A stretch of DNA of 13,285 nucleotides from JBKPCD01 sp046727175 (lineage in GTDB: Bacteria > Acidobacteriota > Vicinamibacteria > Vicinamibacterales > 2-12-FULL-66-21): the NCBI GenBank assembly GCA_046727175.1, contig JBKPCD010000232.1, positions 1 through 13,285 of the forward strand, written 5' to 3'. The notes below the pieces were generated by a model. That model was not told the DNA's origin. It did no database searches and worked only from the letters and a program-made list of their open reading frames with translations. Of the stretch, positions 7,076 through 13,285 are shown one piece after another. The position numbers and the translations under genes were made by a program. Positions within the stretch are counted from its first letter, which is position 1. Each line of letters starts with the position of its first letter.

Positions 7076-8545
7076 ATGAAGGACACGACGAACAAAACGA
7101 AGAACAAAGGACTCGCGCGAGGCATTACGCGGCGGGAGTTCGTTGGGAGTGCTCTGGCCGCCGGCGTGGTGGCTGGCGCACCGGCGATTCTCCGGGCTCG
7201 AAACCTCAATGACAAGCTGGATATCGCCTTCATCGCGTGCGGGGGACGTGCCCTCGCGAGCATCAAAGAGCTCACGATCACGCCCGGGAAGACTGATTCG
7301 TCTGAAAGCCGCGACAACGGACCGTCGGCGCCTCACCCCGATGAAAACGTCGTCGTGCTCTGCGATGTCAATCAGCTCGCGATCGATGCAGCCGCCGAAC
7401 GCTTCCCGAAGGCCAAAACCTTCACCGACCTTCGCAAGGTCTTCGACAATCCGAAAGCGTTCGACGCCGTCGTCGTCTCGACAACCGAACACACACATGC
7501 GTTCGCGACCTACCTCGCGCTCACGCACGGCAAACACGTCTACTGCGAGAAGCCGCTGACTTACAACATCTGGGAAGCCCGGCTCATCCGCGAGACCGCT
7601 GCCAGGTATCCGAAGCTCTCGACCCAGATGGGGAATCAGGGACACGCATCGCCCGCGCGGCGCACGATCAAAGAAATTCTCATGACCGGCGTGATTGGAC
7701 CAGTGCGCGAGGTTCACGTCTGGGCGGACAGGGCCTGGGGACTCCAGGATGCGGCCTCGGCGGAGAAGTTCGACAAACCACACGGATTCTACAAGGGCAT
7801 CCAGATCGTGGATCGCTTCAAGGAGGAGATGCCGATCCCGCCGACCAACCACTTCGATCTCTGGCTCGGCCCGGCGCCGGCTCGCCCGTACCACGAAACG
7901 TACTTCCCGGGGCCGCGTTGGTACCGATGGTGGGATTTCGGCAACGGCACGATGAGCGATCTCGGCAGCCACGACAACGACGTGCCGTACACGGTGCTGG
8001 ACATCGTGCAGCCGCTGACGATCGAGGCGACGTCGCCGAACGTCCCGGTCGCGCACAAGGAGCTCGCGCCCGCGACGATGATGGTGACGTATGAGTTTCC
8101 GGCATCGCCATCCGGCGCGCCGCCGGTCACGTTGATCTGGCACCAGGGCGACAGCAAACCGCCGGGCTGGGTTCCGGAATGGGGCAACCGCTCGCAGCTG
8201 TTCATCGGCGACAACGGGATGCTGCTCGGCAACGGCAAGCTGCTGCCGGAGGAGAAATTCAAGGACATCCAGAAACCGCCGGAGACACTGCCCCGCTCGC
8301 GCGGCCACTGGGTCGAATGGGTCGACTACGCGAAAGGCAACGGCCCGGTGCCCGGTTCGAATTTCCAATACTCTGGCTGGACGACCGAAGCAAATCACCT
8401 TGGCAACGTGGCCTACCGCACGGGCAAGAAGATCGAGTGGGACTACAAGGACCTGCGCGCGAAGAACGCGCCCGAGGCGGCCCCATTCATCAAGAGGCCC
8501 GAATATCGCAAGGGGTGGAACGACATCCTGAAGATGCCGACGTAG
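7076..8545 (+). CDS. Tat-exported Gfo/Idh/MocA-family oxidoreductase
   Basis: A 489-aa NAD(P)-dependent sugar dehydrogenase-like protein. The N-terminus carries a twin-arginine signal, ITRREFVGSALAAGVVAGAPAI (R19 R20), so the protein is probably exported folded with its cofactor, as known for Zymomonas glucose-fructose oxidoreductase. A Rossmann domain follows: first strand and loop KLDIAFIACGGRA (47-59), second strand VVVLCDVN (93-100), AVVVSTTEHTH (131-141) and the family motif CEKPL (157-161). The C-terminal part has RWYRWWDFGNGTMSDLGSHDND (281-302), with H299 in the usual catalytic-His position. The cofactor loop is ACGGRA where relatives usually have a glycine-rich GxGxxG, and an insert of about 15 residues follows it. 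The start at 7076 is chosen because GGAGGAG (7063-7069) lies 6 nt upstream and the Tat signal then sits near the N-terminus; the frame is open back to a TTG at 6974. The substrate cannot be told from sequence. Confidence 0.9.
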   Translation: MKDTTNKTKNKGLARGITRREFVGSALAAGVVAGAPAILRARNLNDKLDIAFIACGGRALASIKELTITPGKTDSSESRDNGPSAPHPDENVVVLCDVNQLAIDAAAERFPKAKTFTDLRKVFDNPKAFDAVVVSTTEHTHAFATYLALTHGKHVYCEKPLTYNIWEARLIRETAARYPKLSTQMGNQGHASPARRTIKEILMTGVIGPVREVHVWADRAWGLQDAASAEKFDKPHGFYKGIQIVDRFKEEMPIPPTNHFDLWLGPAPARPYHETYFPGPRWYRWWDFGNGTMSDLGSHDNDVPYTVLDIVQPLTIEATSPNVPVAHKELAPATMMVTYEFPASPSGAPPVTLIWHQGDSKPPGWVPEWGNRSQLFIGDNGMLLGNGKLLPEEKFKDIQKPPETLPRSRGHWVEWVDYAKGNGPVPGSNFQYSGWTTEANHLGNVAYRTGKKIEWDYKDLRAKNAPEAAPFIKRPEYRKGWNDILKMPT

Positions 8546-8558
8546 GCAGTGAGTTGCC

Positions 8559-8612
8559 GTGTAGGCGCGGGCTCGAGCCCGCGCCGGCGGCGCCTGACCC
8601 ACGGCCCTACAC
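8559..8612. repeat. REP-like palindromic element between the two sugar genes
   Basis: The outer ends are an inverted repeat, GTGTAGG (8559-8565) and CCTACAC (8606-8612). Inside is a perfect 22-bp palindrome at 8564-8585 centred on CTCGAG, with GC-rich arms. The shape, short GTAGG-type ends around a GC-rich hairpin in an intergenic gap, is like dispersed REP or MITE-type repeats. It starts 14 bp after the oxidoreductase stop and ends 39 bp before the next start. As RNA it would form a very stable hairpin that could stabilise the upstream message or dampen read-through. There is no T-tract, so it is not a standard intrinsic terminator. Only one copy is present in this window, so dispersal is not shown. 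Confidence 0.65.
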
Positions 8613-8651
8613 CAACCCAAGCAAAGCGGGGGATCAAGCGAGAGGGAATCG

Positions 8652-9566
8652 ATGCTGATGACCCGGCGACAGTTCGTCAAGAGCGCGGGCGTTGCTTCAG
8701 CCGCTGTGCCTGCGATCGTTCACGCCCAGACGCCGGTGCAGACGAAGGAGACACTGAACCCGCAGCCCGTTCGAGTCGGGATGACCGATTGGAATCTCGG
8801 CCAGCGTGGAGACATCTCGAAGGTCGCGCTCGCGCGCCAGATCGGTCTCGATGGCATCCAGGTCAGCGTGCAGTATCCGACAGATGGCAAGTCACCCACG
8901 CTGCGCGATGCGAAGACCCAGGCCGCGTACAAGCGCGCCGCCCTCGAGAACGGTATCCAGATCTGCTCGCTGGCCATCGGCAATCCTGGAAAGCCACGAA
9001 TGCCGATGCACTCGAGCCCGGCGTTCGCTATTCTGCTGGCCGAGGCCGTCGAGATCGCCTACAACATCGGCACGAACAACATCCTGCTCCCCATTCTCGG
9101 CGACAGCCACATCGACATGGCAAATCAGGCGCAGGTCGACGGGTTCGTCGCGATGATGAAGGAAGTGGCGCGCTACGCCGAAAAGTACGAGGTCGTCGTC
9201 GGCCTCGAGGACTGGATCTCGGCGCAGGACAACATCAAGATCCTGGATGCGATCGGTTCGGATTGCGTCGCCGTCTACTACGACGCGCACAACATCGTGT
9301 CACGCGTGCCGGACGTCTACGCCGAGCCGAAGCTGCTGGGCAAGCGGATCAGCCAGATCCATGTGAAGAACGCGAACGAGCTGCTGTCGACGCCAGGCGG
9401 CAAGATGGACTGGCCCCGCATGTCGAAGGAGTTCTACGACATCGGCTATCGAGGATGGTACGTCCTCGAAACCGGCTCGCCGACGAAGGATATCGTCGCG
9501 GACACGCGCGCGAACATCGAGTACGTGAAGAAGACGTTCAGGATGCCGCCACCGACCGCGTCCTGA
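8652..9566 (+). CDS. Tat-exported TIM-barrel sugar isomerase/epimerase-like protein
   Basis: A 304-aa protein of the xylose-isomerase-like TIM-barrel (AP endonuclease 2) superfamily, commonly annotated as sugar phosphate isomerase/epimerase. The N-terminus is a twin-arginine signal ending in a cleavage-like site: MTRRQFVKSAGVASAAVPAIVHAQ (R5 R6). Likely metal ligands sit at the usual barrel positions: E186 in VGLEDW, D211 and H213 in YYDAHN, H237 in QIHVKN, E273 in YVLETG. It probably rearranges or cleaves an oxidised sugar made by the upstream oxidoreductase; this pairing is common in Acidobacteriota and Planctomycetota, but the actual reaction is unknown. GAGGG at 8642-8646 is 5 nt before the ATG at 8652 and 11 nt before an alternative ATG at 8658. 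It probably shares a transcript with the oxidoreductase across a 106-bp gap containing a REP-like element. Confidence 0.88.
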   Translation: MLMTRRQFVKSAGVASAAVPAIVHAQTPVQTKETLNPQPVRVGMTDWNLGQRGDISKVALARQIGLDGIQVSVQYPTDGKSPTLRDAKTQAAYKRAALENGIQICSLAIGNPGKPRMPMHSSPAFAILLAEAVEIAYNIGTNNILLPILGDSHIDMANQAQVDGFVAMMKEVARYAEKYEVVVGLEDWISAQDNIKILDAIGSDCVAVYYDAHNIVSRVPDVYAEPKLLGKRISQIHVKNANELLSTPGGKMDWPRMSKEFYDIGYRGWYVLETGSPTKDIVADTRANIEYVKKTFRMPPPTAS

Positions 9567-9655
9567 GGCGCATCTCGTTCGGGACAATCCTTCCGGTTCG
9601 TTCAATCAATCAGATTCCACAGCTCGCGCATTCTCGATGCGCTCAGCGGGAGTTT

Positions 9656-9689
9656 TCGATCATCACGAGGCCGGAATCGTGATGATCGA
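9656..9689. terminator. 13-bp inverted repeat between convergent genes, candidate bidirectional terminator
   Basis: TCGATCATCACGA (9656-9668) and TCGTGATGATCGA (9677-9689) are perfect complements around an 8-base loop. The dyad lies in the 192-bp gap where the + strand sugar operon (ends 9566) meets the - strand gene (ends 9759), the natural place for a shared terminator. TTTT precedes it on the + strand, giving AAAA after the hairpin for the - strand transcript. Neither direction therefore has the U-tract of a textbook intrinsic terminator. It could instead be a protein-binding operator, though the position makes that less likely. Confidence 0.55.
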
Positions 9690-9758
9690 CCTGCGTCCAG
9701 GCGATCCAGCGGGCGTCCCGATGCTGGTGGCAACGAAGGTCCGAGCTGAAGTTTCCTC

Positions 9759-10931
9759 TCAGCTCTCCGGCTGATACCAGTCGGGTGAGGGACCGGCGGC
9801 CGCTTCGATCGGGGGCACGAAACTCCGCTCCAGTTCCCGGACAAGCGCTGCCAGGTTCTCGACGATCTTCGTCCAGCGCGCGGCATCGCCAATCGGGTAC
9901 TGGGCCCCTATCACGGCGGTCGCCGACACAGGCAGTATCAACGTCGCTTTGAAGCCCAGTCCCCAGACGCGAAATATCGCGAGCACGCTATTGCCCCAGG
10001 TGCCGACATCCAAATGGAGCTCCAGCGTCAGATTGGATGGCGTCCGTCGGTGCAAGGTGAATGTCCCCGAATCACCACGGCACGTATACCCGATCAGCTT
10101 GAACTCGCGTTCCAGCACGGGCTTCTTTGGCCCGGTCGCGACACCTGGCGGCGTGCTCCACGCCTCGCCGGGCGGCGGCAGATCGTGTGGGAGTGCGGCG
10201 CGTTCGACGACTTCCCGCAGACGCCCCCGATATTCCGCGACAATGCCCGTGACCGTGCGCACCACCTCGGGATTGACACTCGGAATCGCCGCCCCTGTCG
10301 GCAGTCGTACGGGAGCAGAAGCCGTGTCCTTCGCAGCCAACGGTGCCTGGATCGTACGCCTGGCCTTCCCACACGCCGCGAGGACCACCGCAACCGCTGG
10401 CGGAGGCGGTGGAAGCTTCTTGTTCCCCGGATCGGCTTCCACCACCGAGCATGCCGAGAGCGACCGCACGCGGCCGTTCACCCACCACTGATCGGTCACC
10501 AGTACTCCAGCCATCATCTCTGCCGAGTTCGTCGCTGTTGGGACCAACTCGCCGAATTCCGGCGTATGCAAGTGAATGACGACGCTGTGGAACGGGAAGG
10601 ACCTCGGAACTCCCGCGGCAATCGCGTGTAGTGTGGCGTAAGGCAGACGCTCGCCGGAAGCAGGGGATACCGGTCCGTTGGAGATACGCCGCGCACCCGG
10701 AATGGCGGGCATGGGCGCGGCGGAGGTGACAAACCGATCCAGCGCCGGATATCGCTTCAGCACGCGGTCGACACTGGAGACCGCACCTCCCACCAATCCA
10801 TCAGCAAAGTTGAATCGAATCTCGGGTTCGCCCAGCCCTGAATCCAGGAAGGCCTGGTGGATCCGGTCGATGTTGCCGGCCAGTGGCTCCTTTCTGCTCG
10901 CCGCGAAGGTGGTCACGAGCGCTACACGCAT
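9759..10931 (-). CDS. Uncharacterised 390-aa protein
   Basis: I do not recognise this family. The frame is real by length, GC-rich codon pattern, a start with AGGA 5 nt upstream (in GCAGGACATATATG on the - strand) and a protein-like composition. It seems to have two parts. Residues 1-165 open with a beta-strand-like MRVALVTTFAAS and contain VSSVDRVLKRYPALDRFV, IPGARRISNG and SFPFHSVVIHLHTPEFGELVP. A low-complexity joint with a proline run (174-178) follows. Residues 270-375 form a second folded region (REFKLIGYTCRGDSGTFTLH, LTLELHLDVGTWGNSVLAIFRVWGLGFKATLILP) that could be a beta-sheet ligand-binding or chaperone-like fold. There is no signal peptide and no clear membrane helix, so it is probably cytoplasmic. 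It may share a - strand transcript with the Uma2 gene 107 bp upstream. Confidence 0.72.
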   Translation of the reverse strand: MRVALVTTFAASRKEPLAGNIDRIHQAFLDSGLGEPEIRFNFADGLVGGAVSSVDRVLKRYPALDRFVTSAAPMPAIPGARRISNGPVSPASGERLPYATLHAIAAGVPRSFPFHSVVIHLHTPEFGELVPTATNSAEMMAGVLVTDQWWVNGRVRSLSACSVVEADPGNKKLPPPPPAVAVVLAACGKARRTIQAPLAAKDTASAPVRLPTGAAIPSVNPEVVRTVTGIVAEYRGRLREVVERAALPHDLPPPGEAWSTPPGVATGPKKPVLEREFKLIGYTCRGDSGTFTLHRRTPSNLTLELHLDVGTWGNSVLAIFRVWGLGFKATLILPVSATAVIGAQYPIGDAARWTKIVENLAALVRELERSFVPPIEAAAGPSPDWYQPES

Positions 10932-11038
10932 ATATGTCCTGCTCTGCTCTCCGGAACAAGACCACGTCGAGCGACGGAATTCACCGAGCGGTCGGAGGGG
11001 CCCCCATCAGCGACGTCTCGTTGGTGATGTGCTTCGGG

Positions 11039-11584
11039 TCACTCAAAGATTTCGCGTGGCTTGCAACAGAAACCCATCACGATGTCATCCAGATCGACGT
11101 CCTCGTCACCTCGACTCGTCACGGGTGGTGAAAGCCGACGATGGATCGTGGCGGTCGCTTCATCGGGATCGAGCTCGACGACCCCGAGCACGCCGTACGT
11201 CAGATACTCGTCGATTTTCGCGCGAATATCGGCCGGACGATCGTCCGGGGAGAGCACCTCGGCGGCGAGATCGGGCGGACCGGTCCAGAATCCTCTCAGT
11301 CGCCCGGTGGGAAGCCGCTCCTGGCGGACGAAGGCGACATCCGGCGCGCGGACTGTATCGGGGTTGGAGCAAAGTGTGAAGCCGACCTCGGTTACGACCT
11401 CGCCGAGATTCCTGGCTTGGACGTGCCTGCCCAGCAGGAATCCGAACCGCATGGCGATCCGGCCGTGCTCCCATCCAGTCGGACTCATGCGAACGAGCCG
11501 ACCCTCGACGAGCTCGTACTTGTAATCGTCGTCGGGAAACTTTTCCAGTTCGTCGGCGGTAAGGAGCCTGGTTGCGTCAGACAT
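11039..11584 (-). CDS. Uma2-family (DUF820) putative restriction-endonuclease-fold protein
   Basis: A 181-aa protein with the Uma2/DUF820 layout: LTADELEKFPDDDYKYELVEGRLVRMSPTGWEHGRIAMRFGFLLGRHV at the N-terminus, then APDVAFVRQERLP, PPDLAAEVLSPDDR and KIDEYLTYGV. These supply the PD-(D/E)xK-type residues D (of PDV), E (of AAEV) and K (of AKID), so the nuclease site looks intact. The cellular role of the family is not established; it is very common in cyanobacteria and in other multicellular or soil lineages and often stands alone. The usual LVWVVDP strand is altered here to LGVVELDP. The start at 11584 (MSDATR) has AGGA 10 nt upstream. A longer start at 11602 (adds MQETRS) is possible but has no ribosome site. 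No methylase or antitoxin partner is next to it. Confidence 0.85.
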   Translation of the reverse strand: MSDATRLLTADELEKFPDDDYKYELVEGRLVRMSPTGWEHGRIAMRFGFLLGRHVQARNLGEVVTEVGFTLCSNPDTVRAPDVAFVRQERLPTGRLRGFWTGPPDLAAEVLSPDDRPADIRAKIDEYLTYGVLGVVELDPDEATATIHRRLSPPVTSRGDEDVDLDDIVMGFCCKPREIFE

Positions 11585-11901
11585 GGACCGCGTTTCCTGC
11601 ATCGCATTTTACATCGTCACGTGCGAGGCGGATGCCATCTCGGTTTTGCAGGACGTTCGAGAGCTCCGAGTATCAGAGGGCGCAGAACCTCCAATCGAGC
11701 TGGGGCGGCAAGTACGCAGTTCCTGACCCAAGAGATCGAAGGCTCGAAAACTTCCCTCGTGTTTCGGCAGACGACCTCAACCCACAATGTCATCACATTG
11801 AATTACGCGTGTCGGACGGGGCAACGCGCAGGGCCTCAATCGTGTTTGCCGCTCTCGCACGGCGGCCTGCGACAGCGTGACGGGTCGAACATCTCGCCTG
11901 A
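11585..11901. other. Intergenic stretch without a recognisable gene
   Basis: This holds the upstream region of the Uma2 gene and the downstream region of the GNAT gene, both on the - strand. No frame on either strand reads like a known protein. A small dyad, CAATGT-CATC-ACATTG at 11785-11800, lies in a locally AT-richer patch and could be an operator or a weak hairpin. I see no tRNA or insertion-sequence ends. Confidence 0.5.
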
Positions 11902-12303
11902 TCAATCTGGCGTCCGGCGCCTCAGGCGCTTTTCGTAGCGCCAGACTTCGAGTGGAAATACCCCGTCGGAGGTCTCCGCGTAATTGATCATCGTTCCAAC
12001 ACGACGCCATCCGCTCTTTTCGTAGAACCTCGCGGCTCGCTCGTTGCCAATCGCGCACGCGAGCCACGCGGTCTCGACGCCGGCTTCCGCCAGTCGCGCC
12101 TCTGCATCCGCGATCAACGCCGCTGCGACGCCAGACCCCCGCGCCGGTGCCGAGACGAAGAGTTGATAGAGCTCGTCCCCCTTCAGGACGCTGAACCCAA
12201 CGGGCGTGCCGGTCGGACCGGCGACTCGGATGTCCGGAAGCGCTGCCTGGAGCCGTTCTCCGAAGCTCGCCAGCGTGCGAAGGCGCGTGAGCTCCGCAGG
12301 CAC
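11902..12303 (-). CDS. GNAT-family N-acetyltransferase, C-terminal 133 aa (frame interrupted upstream)
   Basis: The acetyl-CoA binding core is clear: LYQLFVSAPARGSGVAAALI with the pyrophosphate loop RGSGVA (55-60), then NERAARFYEKSGWRRVG (87-103), the standard motif B. The enzyme would move an acetyl group from acetyl-CoA to an unknown amine. The open frame can begin at GTG 12303, but homology does not start there. Upstream codons in the same frame read YESWHESHAAI, then TGA (12337-12339), then MVRAAEQAEIDHLATI from ATG 12387. That is the normal GNAT N-terminus, and a full frame from 12387 would give about 161 residues, the usual family size. The gene is therefore probably a nonsense-broken full-length GNAT, unless the TGA is a sequencing error. 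Re-initiation at 12303 would lack the first strand and helix of the fold. Confidence 0.8.
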   Translation of the reverse strand: MPAELTRLRTLASFGERLQAALPDIRVAGPTGTPVGFSVLKGDELYQLFVSAPARGSGVAAALIADAEARLAEAGVETAWLACAIGNERAARFYEKSGWRRVGTMINYAETSDGVFPLEVWRYEKRLRRRTPD

Positions 12304-12387
12304 GATCGCCGCGTGAGATTCATGCCAGCTCTCGTATCAAATCGTTGCGAGATGATCGATCTCGGCTTGTTCAGCGGCTCTCACCAT
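12304..12387 (-). pseudogene. N-terminal piece of the GNAT gene with in-frame TGA
   Basis: The 28 codons before GTG 12303 read MVRAAEQAEIDHLATI-stop-YESWHESHAAI. Family members often have a tryptophan in the stop position (a pattern like ATIWYESW), so a single TGG to TGA change explains it. TGA ends other genes here (3697-3699 and 6803-6805), so it is not a sense codon in this genome. No good ribosome site precedes 12387; the nearest GAGGAG is about 16 nt upstream. Confidence 0.65.
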
Positions 12388-12540
12388 CAGACAGGCCAGC
12401 GTACTCCTCTCGACTCGGTCGAATTCCTTTCGAAGACGACCAACCTTCACTGTCACGTGCTGACGGCAATCGCACGAAGGCCACAAAGTCTTAGCGCAAC
12501 TAGGCGGTCGCCTCGTGCACGTGATGTGCCTCGCTGGCCC

Positions 12541-13268
12541 TCAGAGCAGCGCGGACTCGGCGACGAAGACTCCGTTGCGGCCGCTTTGCTTGGCTCGGTA
12601 CAGCGCCGTATCGGCGCGCTTGAACAGCGCTTCGCCGGCTTCGGCATCGGTGCTGTCGGCGTCCGTCGCCGGCGTCTCACATGCGACGCCGACGCTGATC
12701 GACAGCGTCCCTCTGCGAAATGGAATTCCTGACAGAACCGGCGCCGCATCATTGACGTGCCGCCTCAGATCGTCAGCGAGCTCGCGCGCGAGCGACGGCG
12801 TGTGGCGTGGGAGGGCAATCGCGAACTCGTCGCCGCCGTAGCGACATGCCACCGCGTCGGGCGGCGTGCGCGCGCCGATGATGTGGCCGACGGTACGCAC
12901 GGCTTCAGCGCCGACGAGGTGGCCGTGCACGTCGTTCAGCGACTTCAGTCGATCCAGATCCACCACGAGCAGCGCGACCATCGTATTCGATACGCGGCAC
13001 GCGCGAACGATCGCTGCCAGCTTGATCTCGAACGACCGCAGGTTATGAAGTCCGGTGAGGTCGTCGGTCATCGCCATCTGGTGCAGACGCTTCGCATCAT
13101 TCGTCAGCCTCGCAGTCAGGATGCCGGCCGCGGCGAATATCGCAATCTGGAGAACGTCGAGCTGTTCGTATCGGAACGCGAGCAGGTGCGGATTCGCCAC
13201 ATGGTAGAGAGCGGTCGCGACAACCGCCGCGACGAGTCCGCCAGACATGCCGAACCTCGCGCCGGCCC
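12541..13268 (-). CDS. Membrane GGDEF-domain diguanylate cyclase, 5' end missing
   Basis: This makes the second messenger cyclic di-GMP from two GTP. From the internal Met at 13248 there are 235 residues, and the frame stays open (AGARFG) into the adapter at the contig end. The true start therefore lies outside and 13248 is not a reliable start. Two hydrophobic segments, GLVAAVVATALYHV (4-17) and LDVLQIAIFAAAGILTARL (30-48), look like the last membrane helices of an integral-membrane sensor. The GGDEF domain follows: TDDLTGLHN (61-69), VVDLDRLKSLNDVHGH (95-110, metal Asp D97), RYGGDEF (136-142) and LSISVGVA (182-189). The active site is canonical. The usual inhibitory RxxD five residues before GGDEF is not present (PPDA there), so product feedback through that site is unlikely. 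Confidence 0.92.
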
Positions 13269-13285
13269 CTGTCTCTTATACACAT
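13269..13285. other. Nextera/Tn5 mosaic-end adapter left on the contig
   Basis: CTGTCTCTTATACACAT is the first 17 bases of the Tn5 mosaic-end adapter used in Nextera libraries (CTGTCTCTTATACACATCT). It is not genomic sequence. Translated on the - strand it gives the tell-tale MCIRDR start seen in contaminated database proteins. Confidence 0.97.

Noticed and set aside
6899..8680. 593-codon open frame on the - strand
   Set aside because: It is antisense to the Gfo/Idh/MocA gene and rich in Arg, Val and Asp as expected of a shadow frame; no domain is visible.
8549..9682. 377-codon frame on the + strand overlapping the isomerase
   Set aside because: It is an out-of-frame, Arg-rich shadow of the isomerase gene, whose Tat signal and barrel motifs are clear.
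13097..13285. Small - strand frame beginning MCIRDR
   Set aside because: The start comes from the Nextera adapter, and the rest is out of frame with the GGDEF protein.
1..13285. CRISPR array, tRNA, transposon, phage or biosynthetic cluster
   Set aside because: No regularly spaced repeats, tRNA-like folds, transposase motifs or cluster-type enzymes were seen when reading both strands.

Overview
This looks like one end of a metagenomic or draft-genome contig from a GC-rich bacterium. The last 17 bases are a Nextera transposon-end adapter, not genome. The gene content suggests an Acidobacteriota-type soil bacterium: ECF sigma factors beside membrane serine/threonine kinases that carry C-terminal PD40/TolB-like propellers, Tat-exported sugar oxidoreductase and isomerase proteins, and a Uma2-family protein. 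That assignment is inference from gene style; there is no rRNA or marker gene here.

Left half (1-6805, all + strand): a tandem family of sigma-kinase modules. Positions 1-151 hold a scrap of an earlier kinase, with a short piece of kinase domain joined out of frame to a propeller C-terminus. An intact ECF sigma factor follows (165-782), then a 963-aa receptor-like kinase (808-3699). Next come the remains of a second sigma gene (3748-3900: start region, in-frame stop and the last 21 codons) and a second 960-aa kinase (3923-6805). By hand count the two kinases are identical at 306 of their first 360 residues. The simplest reading is a duplicated sigma+kinase unit whose second sigma gene collapsed while its kinase stayed intact.

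Middle (7076-9566, + strand): a two-gene sugar-metabolism pair. It comprises a Gfo/Idh/MocA-family oxidoreductase and a TIM-barrel sugar isomerase/epimerase-like protein, both with twin-arginine signals and therefore probably acting outside the cytoplasm. A 54-bp REP-like palindromic element lies between them. The pair meets the next, convergent gene at a strong 13-bp inverted repeat.

Right half (9759-13268, all - strand): an unrecognised 390-aa protein, a Uma2-family (DUF820) nuclease-fold protein, a GNAT acetyltransferase whose frame is broken by a TGA where a tryptophan is expected, and the C-terminal part of a membrane GGDEF diguanylate cyclase cut off by the contig end.

No tRNA, rRNA, CRISPR array, transposase or phage gene was seen. 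I found no convincing new multi-gene system. The most informative features are the duplicated and partly eroded sigma-kinase modules, the interrupted GNAT gene and the REP-like element inside the sugar operon.
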